DNA from: Methanobrevibacter sp.
Lineage (GTDB): Archaea > Methanobacteriota > Methanobacteria > Methanobacteriales > Methanobacteriaceae
Direction of reading: 5' to 3'
Length of the DNA: 5,085 nt
NCBI GenBank assembly: GCA_009776495.1
Contig: WRNS01000011.1
Location: 1 to 5,085 of the forward strand
The notes under the pieces were generated by a model. It had not been told where the DNA came from. It worked only from the letters and a program-made list of their open reading frames with translations, and did no database searches. The stretch's first letter is position 1. Each line of letters starts with the position of its first letter. A program made the position numbers and the translations under genes. This document shows positions 1 through 4,926 of this stretch, one piece after another.

Positions 1-160
1 AAAAATAAAAAATAAATAAAAAATTGAATATTTTAAAAAAAATATGTATAAAGATAAAAAATTGAATATTTTTTAAAAAAATAAGTATAAAAATAAAAAA
101 TAAATAAAAAATTGAATATTTTAAAAAAAATATGTATAAAGATAAAAAATTGAATATTTT
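1..160. repeat. AT-only tandem direct repeat, 72-bp perfect copies with 88-bp period
   Basis: Bases 1-72 and 89-160 are identical over all 72 positions, separated by 16 non-identical bases. Within each copy a shorter element containing ATTGAATATTTT occurs twice, 38 bp apart. Its TTG cores fall at 24, 62, 112 and 150, giving alternating 38- and 50-bp steps. The only G residues in the stretch are in these cores and in the GTATAA/GATAAA parts; there is no C. The last copy runs into an 8-bp inverted repeat (153-160 with 162-169). The array touches the window edge, so it may have more copies to the left. It lies downstream of the DUF655 gene. Its origin (slippage, duplication or a functional element) cannot be decided from the sequence. 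Confidence 0.9.
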
Positions 161-196
161 AAAAATATTTTAAAAATAAATAAAAAAATAGAAAAA
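161..196 (-). terminator. T-rich terminator region after the DUF655 gene
   Basis: Read on the minus strand, the TGA stop is followed immediately by T5 (192-196), then T7 (182-188) and more T-rich sequence. Archaeal RNA polymerase can terminate on U-rich tracts without a strong hairpin, and this fits that pattern. The general A/T richness means that the assignment rests only on position and on tract length. Confidence 0.5.
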
Positions 197-823
197 TCAA
201 TCTCTTCTATTTCTTTGATATCTTCCTCTTCTTGGGGGCCTATTATCCCTATTTCTTCGAGGAACATGGGTAAAAATACGGTATTTGTTTTTACCTCTCT
301 TCTCTTTTGTAGTATCTAGCTCTTGTTTTACTTTTTTTACAAGTATGTTAACAGGATCAGATAATAAATGAACTCTTTTGTTAATATCTTCAAAGCTATC
401 AAAAGGTTTTTCTTTTCTTGCTTCAAGAATGCCCCACATATGTTTTTTACCAATTCCAGGCAAGAGTTCTAACTTGTGTAATCTAGTGTTTAATGAGTCT
501 GATTCATTGAAAAATTCTACAAATTTGTCTTCATGAGCTAATATTATTTCTTCAATAACATGATCCAGTTCTACTCTGCTAGTCGCAGTTAAATTATTAA
601 AGTCCAGTTTTCCTTTCACTCTGTTAATTTTGTCTCTTTTTCCAGCACCTATATACACGTTTTCATGTATATCAATATTAACCTCGTCTTTAGGGGTTAA
701 CTCTAACAAAGTAAAGTTCTCTGTACCAATAGCTTGGGCAATAGGTTTTCTTTTAAATGTAGACAAATCTTCTTTCACATATCCTAAAGGTAGATAGTCT
801 AATATCACTGCATTATCTTCCAT
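197..823 (-). CDS. DUF655 family protein, putative OB-fold/helix-hairpin-helix RNA-binding protein
   Basis: This 208-residue protein matches the archaeal DUF655 family as I know it. The N-terminal half (about 1-95) starts with the family-like VILDYLPLGYVKED and forms a beta-rich, OB-fold-like region with VYIGAGKRDKI. The second part has a helix-hairpin-helix motif around residues 115-135 (LPGIGKK at 121-127), typical of non-specific nucleic acid binding. The tail (about 176-208) is rich in Arg, Asn, Gly and Pro and is probably disordered and RNA-binding. The exact role is not known. In euryarchaea the gene usually lies next to rpl21e, rpoF and ksgA, which suggests rRNA or ribosome-related work in the cytoplasm; ksgA would be expected to the left, outside the window. 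The ATG at 821-823 is supported by GTGATC two bases upstream; the stop is TGA. Family assignment is fairly sure, function is inference. Confidence 0.88.
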   Translation of the reverse strand: MEDNAVILDYLPLGYVKEDLSTFKRKPIAQAIGTENFTLLELTPKDEVNIDIHENVYIGAGKRDKINRVKGKLDFNNLTATSRVELDHVIEEIILAHEDKFVEFFNESDSLNTRLHKLELLPGIGKKHMWGILEARKEKPFDSFEDINKRVHLLSDPVNILVKKVKQELDTTKEKRGKNKYRIFTHVPRRNRDNRPPRRGRYQRNRRD

Positions 824-825
824 TT

Positions 826-831
826 GATCAC
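826..831 (-). promoter_or_regulatory. Ribosome binding site of the DUF655 gene
   Basis: The minus strand reads GTGATC, then AA, then ATG. This pairs with the 3' half of the archaeal anti-Shine-Dalgarno (16S end GGATCACCTCC) rather than with the usual GGAGG part. In register it corresponds to a normal spacing of about 7 nt. It supports the ATG at 821-823. Confidence 0.6.
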
Positions 832-870
832 AACATGGAAACAGTCGAGCTGTTCACTTTTTTGAATTTT

Positions 871-885
871 CAATATATTTTTTTT
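871..885 (-). promoter_or_regulatory. Candidate TATA box/BRE for the DUF655 gene
   Basis: On the minus strand an A-tract leads into AAATATATTG. It ends about 48 nt before the ATG, which would place a start site roughly 25 nt before the gene. A short 5-bp inverted repeat (AACAG, loop TCGAG, CTGTT) lies in the predicted leader. In DNA this rich in A and T, TATA-like words are frequent, so this is tentative; read-through from rpoF is an alternative. Confidence 0.3.
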
Positions 886-1057
886 GACTATTAAAAGTTA
901 TTTTGTAATATGTAGTATAATTTGTTATATCTAGTATAATTAAATTTTTATTTATAATACTAAAATATCTATTCTTTAATTATTATAAAATACCATTCAT
1001 TTTTTATTTTAATAAATAAAGATTTAATAAAGTGTTTGTTGTAAATTCTTATTATTC

Positions 1058-1134
1058 TTTCATTGAATTTTGATATTGTTGTATTTGTTGTTTGTTTTTA
1101 TTTTCATTGAATTTTGATATTATTGTGTTTGCTC
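1058..1134. repeat. Degenerate 44-bp tandem repeat
   Basis: TTTCATTGAATTTTGATATT occurs identically at 1058-1077 and 1102-1121. The following 13 bases are also similar (GTTGTATTTGTTG against ATTGTGTTTGCTC), giving 29 of 33 matches at a 44-bp offset. A weaker third unit may start near 1032 (GTGTTTGTTG). It lies directly after rpoF. No function can be read from it. Confidence 0.75.
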
Positions 1135-1162
1135 TTATTTTTAGTAGAGAATTATCGAAGCT

Positions 1163-1501
1163 TTATTCTTTGTCTCTGTAATTAGATATTATCTCTAGGA
1201 TTTTTTCCATATCTTCTTTTTTCAGAGGAACTCTTTCTTTAGCAAACATTAAACGTAAATCTGAAAGATCTTCAGGCATTAAATCAGCTATACGAACAGC
1301 ATGTTTATGTTTAATTTTTTCTTCAAGTTCTTCTATTAGTTTTTCAGTATCTTCTAGAGGCATTTTACTAAACTTTGTAACGTGATCTAAAGTAAGATTT
1401 TGCTCATAATTAAGGTCATGATCCGCAGAAAAATTTTCAAGAATTTCTTTAACTTTAGCTAAGGGAATTGGTTGATTTTCCAAAGTTTTTTTCCCAATCA
1501 T
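1163..1501 (-). CDS. rpoF: DNA-directed RNA polymerase subunit F (Rpo4/RpoF)
   Basis: This 112-residue protein is the archaeal counterpart of eukaryotic Rpb4. Together with Rpo7 (RpoE) it forms the stalk of RNA polymerase, which helps open-complex formation, binds emerging RNA and supports elongation and termination. The N-terminal part (about 1-45) is the tip-associated region that packs against Rpo7. The rest (about 48-110) is the helical HRDC-like domain, seen in MPLEDTEKLIEELEEKIKHK, the ADLMPEDLSDLRLMFAKE segment (72-89) and a last helix ending ILEIISNYRDKE. The length is normal for the family. The gene starts 4 nt after the rpl21e stop and shares its ribosome binding site with that stop, so the two are surely co-transcribed and probably translationally coupled. 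The pairing of L21e and RpoF is a common euryarchaeal arrangement. Confidence 0.95.
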   Translation of the reverse strand: MIGKKTLENQPIPLAKVKEILENFSADHDLNYEQNLTLDHVTKFSKMPLEDTEKLIEELEEKIKHKHAVRIADLMPEDLSDLRLMFAKERVPLKKEDMEKILEIISNYRDKE

Positions 1502-1502
1502 A

Positions 1503-1509
1503 GGATCAC
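1503..1509 (-). promoter_or_regulatory. rpoF ribosome binding site overlapping the rpl21e stop
   Basis: The minus strand reads GTGATCC, one base, then ATG. The TGA in this site is the stop codon of rpl21e. It is complementary to the 3' half of the archaeal anti-Shine-Dalgarno and has the same register as the site of the DUF655 gene. A ribosome that terminates on rpl21e would already sit over the rpoF start. Confidence 0.7.
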
Positions 1510-1796
1510 TCTTGTATTTTCAAATGCTCAGGTCTAATTATAAGCTCTTTAGATTTGTTTCCATCGTTTAATGTGACAATATATGCTCTTCCTCTCTCTC
1601 CAATAACTTTAGCTGTTTTCCCATGGAATCTTGGATGGGGTTGACCTTTTTGAATACTAGGATCAATGATAATATGAACCAAATCTTCTTGATTAAACTT
1701 TTGAAGTTTTTTAGTTATAGGATTAAATCGACCAGGTCTATCAACACTTGTCATTTTATTTCTTGTCTTACTTCTAAATCCTCGGGATCTTTTCAT
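1506..1796 (-). CDS. rpl21e: 50S ribosomal protein L21e (eL21)
   Basis: This is a 96-residue, basic protein of the large ribosomal subunit, homologous to eukaryotic eL21. The recognisable family features are the N-terminal SRGFRSKTR (4-12), the IIIDPSIQKGQPHPRFHGKT segment (about 42-61), the following GERGRAYIV and the C-terminal IIRPEHLK. The SH3-like barrel core covers most of the second half. The length is as expected for archaea. The ATG at 1794-1796 is supported by GAGGT six bases upstream. It leads the tight rpl21e-rpoF unit. Upstream lies a 494-bp gap and the accessory DUF4258/DUF2283 pair instead of pus10 directly, which is the unusual part of its context. Confidence 0.97.
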   Translation of the reverse strand: MKRSRGFRSKTRNKMTSVDRPGRFNPITKKLQKFNQEDLVHIIIDPSIQKGQPHPRFHGKTAKVIGERGRAYIVTLNDGNKSKELIIRPEHLKIQE

Positions 1797-1802
1797 TATA
1801 TA

Positions 1803-1807
1803 ACCTC
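1803..1807 (-). promoter_or_regulatory. Ribosome binding site of rpl21e
   Basis: The minus strand has GAGGT followed by TATATA and the ATG. This is the most conventional Shine-Dalgarno of the cluster and fixes the start. No convincing TATA box is seen in the 100 bases upstream; a weak candidate is the AATTATAATAAT element near 1931-1942. Confidence 0.7.
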
Positions 1808-2088
1808 TTGATAATAATTAATATGTTAGTTTTTTAATTTTTATTAAACAGTATAGGATAATTAAGTTGTAAAATTAAGATATTTTTGAATAATTCTTTA
1901 AAATAATTTAAAATAGAAATTTAAACACTGATTATTATAATTTTTGATTTTTAACAAAATTTTTAATTAAGATATAGCTAAAAATTGTTCATGATTATTT
2001 ATACCAAAAATAATAAAATTTATTCTTATCTTAGATACTATCAATATTTTATGTTATGAAGCTATTAATATATTTTACCTTTTTACTT

Positions 2089-2105
2089 TTTTTGATTGTC
2101 AAAAA
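2089..2105. repeat. Short perfect inverted repeat (7-bp arms, 3-nt loop)
   Basis: TTTTTGA and TCAAAAA flank TTG. The structure could form a small hairpin in RNA from either strand; most pairs are A-T, so it is weak. It could be a back-up transcription end for the DUF2283 transcript, about 190 nt past its stop, or chance. Confidence 0.4.
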
Positions 2106-2242
2106 GGGTTGTGAAAAAATTTGTATTTAATAAGTTATATGTTCACATTTATATCAGTTGAGTGTTTTTATGCCAAAAACTTGAAATTGTACAGAAAGAT
2201 TAAAAATTTTCGATGAGAAACCTAATAATTGAAAAATTGAAA

Positions 2243-2250
2243 TTTATATA
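2243..2250 (+). promoter_or_regulatory. Near-consensus archaeal TATA box on the plus strand
   Basis: The plus strand reads GAAATTTATATAAGC: a purine-rich BRE-like stretch followed by TTTATATA. A start about 25 nt downstream would produce RNA entering the DUF2283 gene from its 3' end, so an antisense transcript. No plus-strand gene follows. The core is partly palindromic and chance occurrence in AT-rich DNA is quite possible. Confidence 0.3.
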
Positions 2251-2280
2251 AGCAAAAATAATAAAGAAAAGTTTTGAGAT

Positions 2281-2288
2281 AAAAAAAA
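2281..2288 (-). terminator. T8 terminator directly after the DUF2283 gene
   Basis: On the minus strand a run of eight T lies two bases after the TAA stop of the DUF2283 gene. A U-rich tract at this position is the usual archaeal termination signal and suggests that the two-gene module ends its own transcript here. Confidence 0.5.
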
Positions 2289-2290
2289 TA

Positions 2291-2665
2291 TTAAGTTGTT
2301 GTAAGGGCTATTTCAGTCTGGATACTAGGAATTTGAGATTTATTTGCTCCAATAACACTAATTGGTAATGTAGTGTCTTTTTGATAAACAGAGATTATTA
2401 AACTTAGTTTTAACTTAATTTTATCCTCATTGATTTCAATAGCTATTTCTCCGTTTTCAATATTTTTAAGAAAGTGTTTTTCAGTATTCAAGACTTCAGA
2501 AGCATGTAATATTTCAATACCTATTGGAAATTTATTTTCATCAAAATCCAAAACTATTAAGTTGGTTAAAAACTCAGAAACATCATATTCATGTTTTTCT
2601 TTTGAATAAAAAAACAAAATATCTTCATCATAATCATAATGAAACAGCATAACATTTTTATCCAT
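2291..2665 (-). CDS. DUF2283 domain protein, probable antitoxin partner
   Basis: This 124-residue protein has the DUF2283 signature in two parts. The first is YDYDEDILFFY (10-20), corresponding to the family's YD..aD.LYi strand. The second is LDFDENKFPIGIEILHAS (39-56), corresponding to the D.D..G...GIEIl.aS core. DUF2283 proteins are often encoded next to DUF4258 or BrnT/RelE-like proteins and are regarded as likely antitoxins; the biochemical role is unproven. After the core there is a beta-rich second part (about 70-95) and a Thr/Ile-rich tail (98-124). From memory, methanogen members have a similar extended tail. No helix-turn-helix is visible, so self-repression by this protein alone is doubtful. 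Its ATG overlaps the end of the DUF4258 gene by 8 nt (ATGGATAA), with GAAGG seven bases upstream, which suggests translational coupling. Confidence 0.8.
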   Translation of the reverse strand: MDKNVMLFHYDYDEDILFFYSKEKHEYDVSEFLTNLIVLDFDENKFPIGIEILHASEVLNTEKHFLKNIENGEIAIEINEDKIKLKLSLIISVYQKDTTLPISVIGANKSQIPSIQTEIALTTT

Positions 2666-2966
2666 ATTTAAGCCTTCTTTTTTTATCTAACTTATATTGT
2701 GTCTCAATATTAATAAATTTATCCTTAATTGCAATCACAATGTGATAACAATGTTTATCATCATAATCATAAATAAGTGAAAACTCCTTGGAGCCATATT
2801 GTTTAATAATTTTTGGATTTTTTTCAGTTAAAAATTTAATAGTATCTTTTAAAACTAGTTTTCTTTCTTTATGCCTGAAGATAGAGTGTTTACTTGGGCG
2901 TATACAATTTTTATTGAAATTATTCAAATAATCAACTATATTTTTTTCATCAAATCTCCTTGTCAT
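2658..2966 (-). CDS. DUF4258 domain protein, putative RelE/BrnT-like toxin
   Basis: This small basic protein of 102 residues resembles DUF4258 proteins, which are thought to share the RelE/BrnT ribonuclease fold. Visible features are the RPSKHSIFRHKERKLVLKD segment (23-41), equivalent to the family's H...R...R.i...d; a beta region FSLIYDYDDKHCYHIVIAIKD (62-82); and a basic C-terminus, YKLDKKRRLKYG, in the position where these toxins carry terminal basic and aromatic residues. Catalytic residues cannot be assigned with certainty; His27, Arg31 and the terminal Lys/Arg cluster are the natural candidates. By analogy it would cut mRNA in the cytoplasm and be held inactive by the overlapping DUF2283 product. 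Toxin-first order is seen in many such pairs. GGTGA seven bases upstream supports the ATG. DUF4258 assignment is from motif memory, and toxin activity is inferred. Confidence 0.72.
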   Translation of the reverse strand: MTRRFDEKNIVDYLNNFNKNCIRPSKHSIFRHKERKLVLKDTIKFLTEKNPKIIKQYGSKEFSLIYDYDDKHCYHIVIAIKDKFINIETQYKLDKKRRLKYG

Positions 2967-2973
2967 AAACTTT

Positions 2974-2978
2974 TCACC
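2974..2978 (-). promoter_or_regulatory. Ribosome binding site of the DUF4258 gene
   Basis: The minus strand has GGTGA seven bases before the ATG at 2964-2966, complementary to the archaeal 16S end. It is a clear site in surroundings with little G and so confirms that this small gene is translated from here. Confidence 0.65.
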
Positions 2979-3007
2979 AAAGTCAATGAATAATAATATT
3001 TTTCTTG

Positions 3008-3019
3008 ATTATATATAAT
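3008..3019 (-). promoter_or_regulatory. Candidate TATA box of the DUF4258/DUF2283 module
   Basis: ATTATATATAAT is a perfect 12-bp palindrome ending 42 nt before the ATG. With the usual 25-27 nt from the TATA centre to the start site, transcription would begin near 2987, giving a leader of about 20 nt that includes the GGTGA site. This gives the module its own promoter, independent of pus10. The palindrome would also suit an operator, but no regulator is known. Confidence 0.45.
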
Positions 3020-3218
3020 TATTGTTGAAATTTACTTGAATAAATGAGTTATATTAAAAAATAGACTTTGAGTAGTGAAATTGCCATGAATTAGAAATAT
3101 TTAGCTATTGTTCAAGAATTTAGAGCAAAATACTTTTAATAAAAATTGACCTTTTAGAAAAATATTTTCATGTAATATATATTTCTTAATTATGATATAT
3201 ATTTCTCATTAGGAGATG

Positions 3219-3237
3219 TTTTTTTTATAAAAAAAAA
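3219..3237. terminator. Bidirectional T8/A9 tract pair after pus10
   Basis: The plus strand reads T8, AT, A9. For pus10 this provides a T9 tract on the coding strand about 80 nt past the stop, flanked by an A8 that could fold against it. It is the best terminator candidate for the pus10 transcript. On the plus strand the T8 could equally end a transcript in the other direction. Confidence 0.4.
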
Positions 3238-3315
3238 TTTGATAAGAGGCAAATTTTGACACCAGCATATTTATCTTTTTTTTTTTTATTATTTTGAATT
3301 ATTTAATGTTGAGAA

Positions 3316-4680
3316 TTATTTTTCACTAGCAACTTCAATTACATCCAGCTGTTTACAGATGGATTTTGTTTTTAAAAGGTCACTTACACTAGGTTTAGTT
3401 CTACCATCATCACCTGAAATCAATTCTTTTATATAAAGGCCACCTTCAGTTTTAACAATCATTTCAAAAGATTTTGGATTTAGTAATTTGGTGCTAAGTT
3501 CTTTAACTTCTTTTTTTCTGATTTTGTCTGATCTTCTATGACTCACTCTCTGCGGAGTTCTTTGGTTAATAATGTTTAAAGATTGAAGAATAGCTAATTC
3601 TTCTTTTGAAACGTTCTCTTCACATTCTACTAATGCTCTGTAAGTTTTGAATGTATCTGGTGAGGAGACTTTGATTTCAGCCTTTCTAATTTTTTCAACG
3701 AATTTTAAGTCATGATATTCAGTTTTACCTTTGCTATAGTCATTAACTTTTTTTCCTATCTTATCTAAATCCAGATTTCTTTTTTTAGGTTCTTTTATTT
3801 CTAAAACAAAAGGTCTGCCAGATCCAAGCATTCTCACATCAATATCTTCTCGTCCTGCCCCGTGAAATTTACTTATCCTACTTTTTGTTTCTTTTAGAAC
3901 TATGTTCGATATTAACTCTTCTACAGATTCTTGATACATTTTACCTGTGAAATTACAAGCTTCACATCCTTTTCCTTTACATTTTCGACATGGCCATTTG
4001 GTTTGAGGAATGTTTCGAACATTTTTTAAGTATCTTCCTTCGATAAAAAGGGGATTAATCTGTATACGGACTTTCACTTTCTCAACATAGCTATTTTCTT
4101 GAGAATCATTGTTTTTTTGATTTTTTGCAACAGAAGTTTTTATATCTTTTGTATAATCTTTATTTTTAGAGTTGTTTGCAGTAAAATTTCTTAAGTCAAT
4201 AAGCATAACCACATCTGAATCTTTAAAATTCACTTCTTTTTGCAGATGTTTTTCTAAATACTCTCCAATACTTCTGTTAATGTCTTTTTTAATGTTTTCA
4301 GGCTCTTCTGCTTGAATCAATTCATTAAATTTCTCATCGTTTTCTATAATGCTTTTTGGTATTTTGGAACCGATTAAAAAAGTATCATATTCTAATTCTA
4401 AGAAATTTATTTTATCTTCAACCTTTTTTAAAATATATTCTTTGGATTGTGAGGTATTGATTTTAATTAAAAGGTTTTCACAAATTTCACAAGGTTGATA
4501 GCTATTTTCACTTAAATCAAAGTTTTCAATGTTTAATTCACTTCTTATTATTTGTCCTCTTTCTTCGTTATTCGAAGCTTCTATAGAATCAGAAAACTTT
4601 CGACCTAAGCAATGGTTACATATATTCCCATTAGTAATTTTTATTAGTTTTTCGGCTTTTAATTTAATGTTTGAATCCAT
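3316..4680 (-). CDS. pus10: tRNA pseudouridine(54/55) synthase Pus10
   Basis: Archaeal Pus10 makes Ψ55, and in many archaea also Ψ54, in the TΨC arm of tRNA in the cytoplasm. The 454-residue protein begins with a zinc-binding part (Cys21-x2-Cys24 in ICNHCLGRKF; Cys64-x2-Cys67), followed by a THUMP-like region (about 80-165). A second cysteine cluster is at 231-242 (PCRKCKGKGCEAC), after NPLFIEGRYLK. The catalytic domain holds HGAGREDIDVRMLGSGRPF (273-291); by analogy with the GRTD motif of TruA, Asp279 is the catalytic aspartate. The late motifs RTPQRVSHRRSD (374-385) and GGLYIKELISGDDGRTKPS (413-431) are intact. An Asn/Lys-rich stretch (about 167-200) between THUMP and catalytic domain looks like a flexible insertion. 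The start is supported by TGAGGAT upstream. All key residues are present, so it should be active. Confidence 0.96.
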   Translation of the reverse strand: MDSNIKLKAEKLIKITNGNICNHCLGRKFSDSIEASNNEERGQIIRSELNIENFDLSENSYQPCEICENLLIKINTSQSKEYILKKVEDKINFLELEYDTFLIGSKIPKSIIENDEKFNELIQAEEPENIKKDINRSIGEYLEKHLQKEVNFKDSDVVMLIDLRNFTANNSKNKDYTKDIKTSVAKNQKNNDSQENSYVEKVKVRIQINPLFIEGRYLKNVRNIPQTKWPCRKCKGKGCEACNFTGKMYQESVEELISNIVLKETKSRISKFHGAGREDIDVRMLGSGRPFVLEIKEPKKRNLDLDKIGKKVNDYSKGKTEYHDLKFVEKIRKAEIKVSSPDTFKTYRALVECEENVSKEELAILQSLNIINQRTPQRVSHRRSDKIRKKEVKELSTKLLNPKSFEMIVKTEGGLYIKELISGDDGRTKPSVSDLLKTKSICKQLDVIEVASEK

Positions 4681-4683
4681 TAT

Positions 4684-4690
4684 ATCCTCA
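4684..4690 (-). promoter_or_regulatory. Ribosome binding site of pus10
   Basis: The minus strand reads TGAGGAT then ATA and ATG. The GAGG part lies five bases before the start codon at 4678-4680 and supports it. Confidence 0.6.
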
Positions 4691-4775
4691 TTTTAGTTAT
4701 GAATATTTAAATAATTTAAATTAGGAATAAGTAATGTTATAATTAAAAAATAAATAGAAATAATAAATAATATAT

Positions 4776-4783
4776 TATATAAA
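4776..4783 (-). promoter_or_regulatory. Candidate TATA box for pus10
   Basis: The minus strand reads TTTATATA, the consensus for methanogen TATA boxes, inside TTTTATATAATATA. A start near 4753 would give a leader of about 73 nt. A weaker TTTAAATT element nearer the gene (around 4715-4725) would give a shorter leader; I cannot choose with certainty. Confidence 0.4.
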
Positions 4784-4926
4784 ATGTAAAAATTGAGTTA
4801 AATTCTTATTTTAAATAGTTTATGAATAAACGACTTATTCCAAGATGGAGATAGCTCTTAAGATTGAGTAAATATTATATTTTAAATAATTTTGTTGATT
4901 GAAAAAGATGATTTTGTAAATTATTT

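Larger units (their letters stand above)
824..1162. other. 339-bp intergenic gap between rpoF and the DUF655 gene
   Basis: I find no credible gene here on either strand. The longest starts give peptides of about 20 residues or fewer without a good ribosome binding site. The plus strand is T-rich and has no A run longer than four, so the coding (minus) strand has no T5 or longer tract. The right part holds a degenerate 44-bp repeat; the left part holds the candidate promoter and ribosome binding site of the DUF655 gene. Confidence 0.7.
1797..2290. other. 494-bp AT-rich intergenic region between the DUF4258/DUF2283 pair and rpl21e
   Basis: No recognisable gene. It must hold the promoter of rpl21e-rpoF unless these genes are read from far upstream, but no TATA element stands out. 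It contains a perfect 7-bp inverted repeat with a 3-nt loop (2089-2095 with 2099-2105), a 24-codon plus-strand reading frame (2056-2130) and a near-consensus plus-strand TATA box at 2243-2250. No RNA gene with clear box C/D or tRNA features is seen. Confidence 0.65.
2967..3315. other. 349-bp intergenic region between pus10 and the DUF4258 gene
   Basis: No gene is seen. From right to left on the coding strand it holds an A12 run (T12 on the plus strand, 3276-3287) just after the pus10 stop, a mid-region T9 tract (3229-3237), featureless AT-rich DNA with some short ATG starts of up to 19 codons, and the promoter and ribosome binding site of the DUF4258 gene. Confidence 0.65.
4681..4926. other. 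246-bp intergenic region between ffh and pus10
   Basis: No gene is seen. On the coding strand there is a T5 tract (4902-4906) about 20 nt after the ffh stop and a T6 tract (4745-4750), both weak terminator candidates. There is also a short inverted repeat (GTTTAT, GA, ATAAAC at 4818-4831) and a TATA-like element at 4776-4783. The layout suggests that ffh and pus10 are separate transcription units. Confidence 0.6.

Noticed and set aside
1..160. CRISPR array
   Set aside because: Repeats are AT-only, the 16-bp interval is not a spacer-like unique sequence of usual size, only two copies are visible, and no cas gene is near.
839..855. Inverted repeat AACAG/CTGTT as an operator
   Set aside because: Only five base pairs; expected often by chance, and no regulator gene is nearby.
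834..893. 19-codon plus-strand frame beginning METVELFTF
   Set aside because: Very short, no proper Shine-Dalgarno, overlaps the leader and promoter of the DUF655 gene; likely chance.
1623..1811. 62-codon plus-strand open frame
   Set aside because: It lies almost entirely antisense to rpl21e, has no ribosome binding site, and its composition is that of a reverse-frame shadow.
3210..3268. 19-codon minus-strand frame in the pus10 to DUF4258 gap
   Set aside because: No ribosome binding site, runs through the T/A tract pair and encodes Lys/Phe low complexity.
4818..4831. GTTTAT-GA-ATAAAC hairpin as ffh terminator
   Set aside because: Weak A-T stem with a two-base loop and no T-tract after it on the coding strand.
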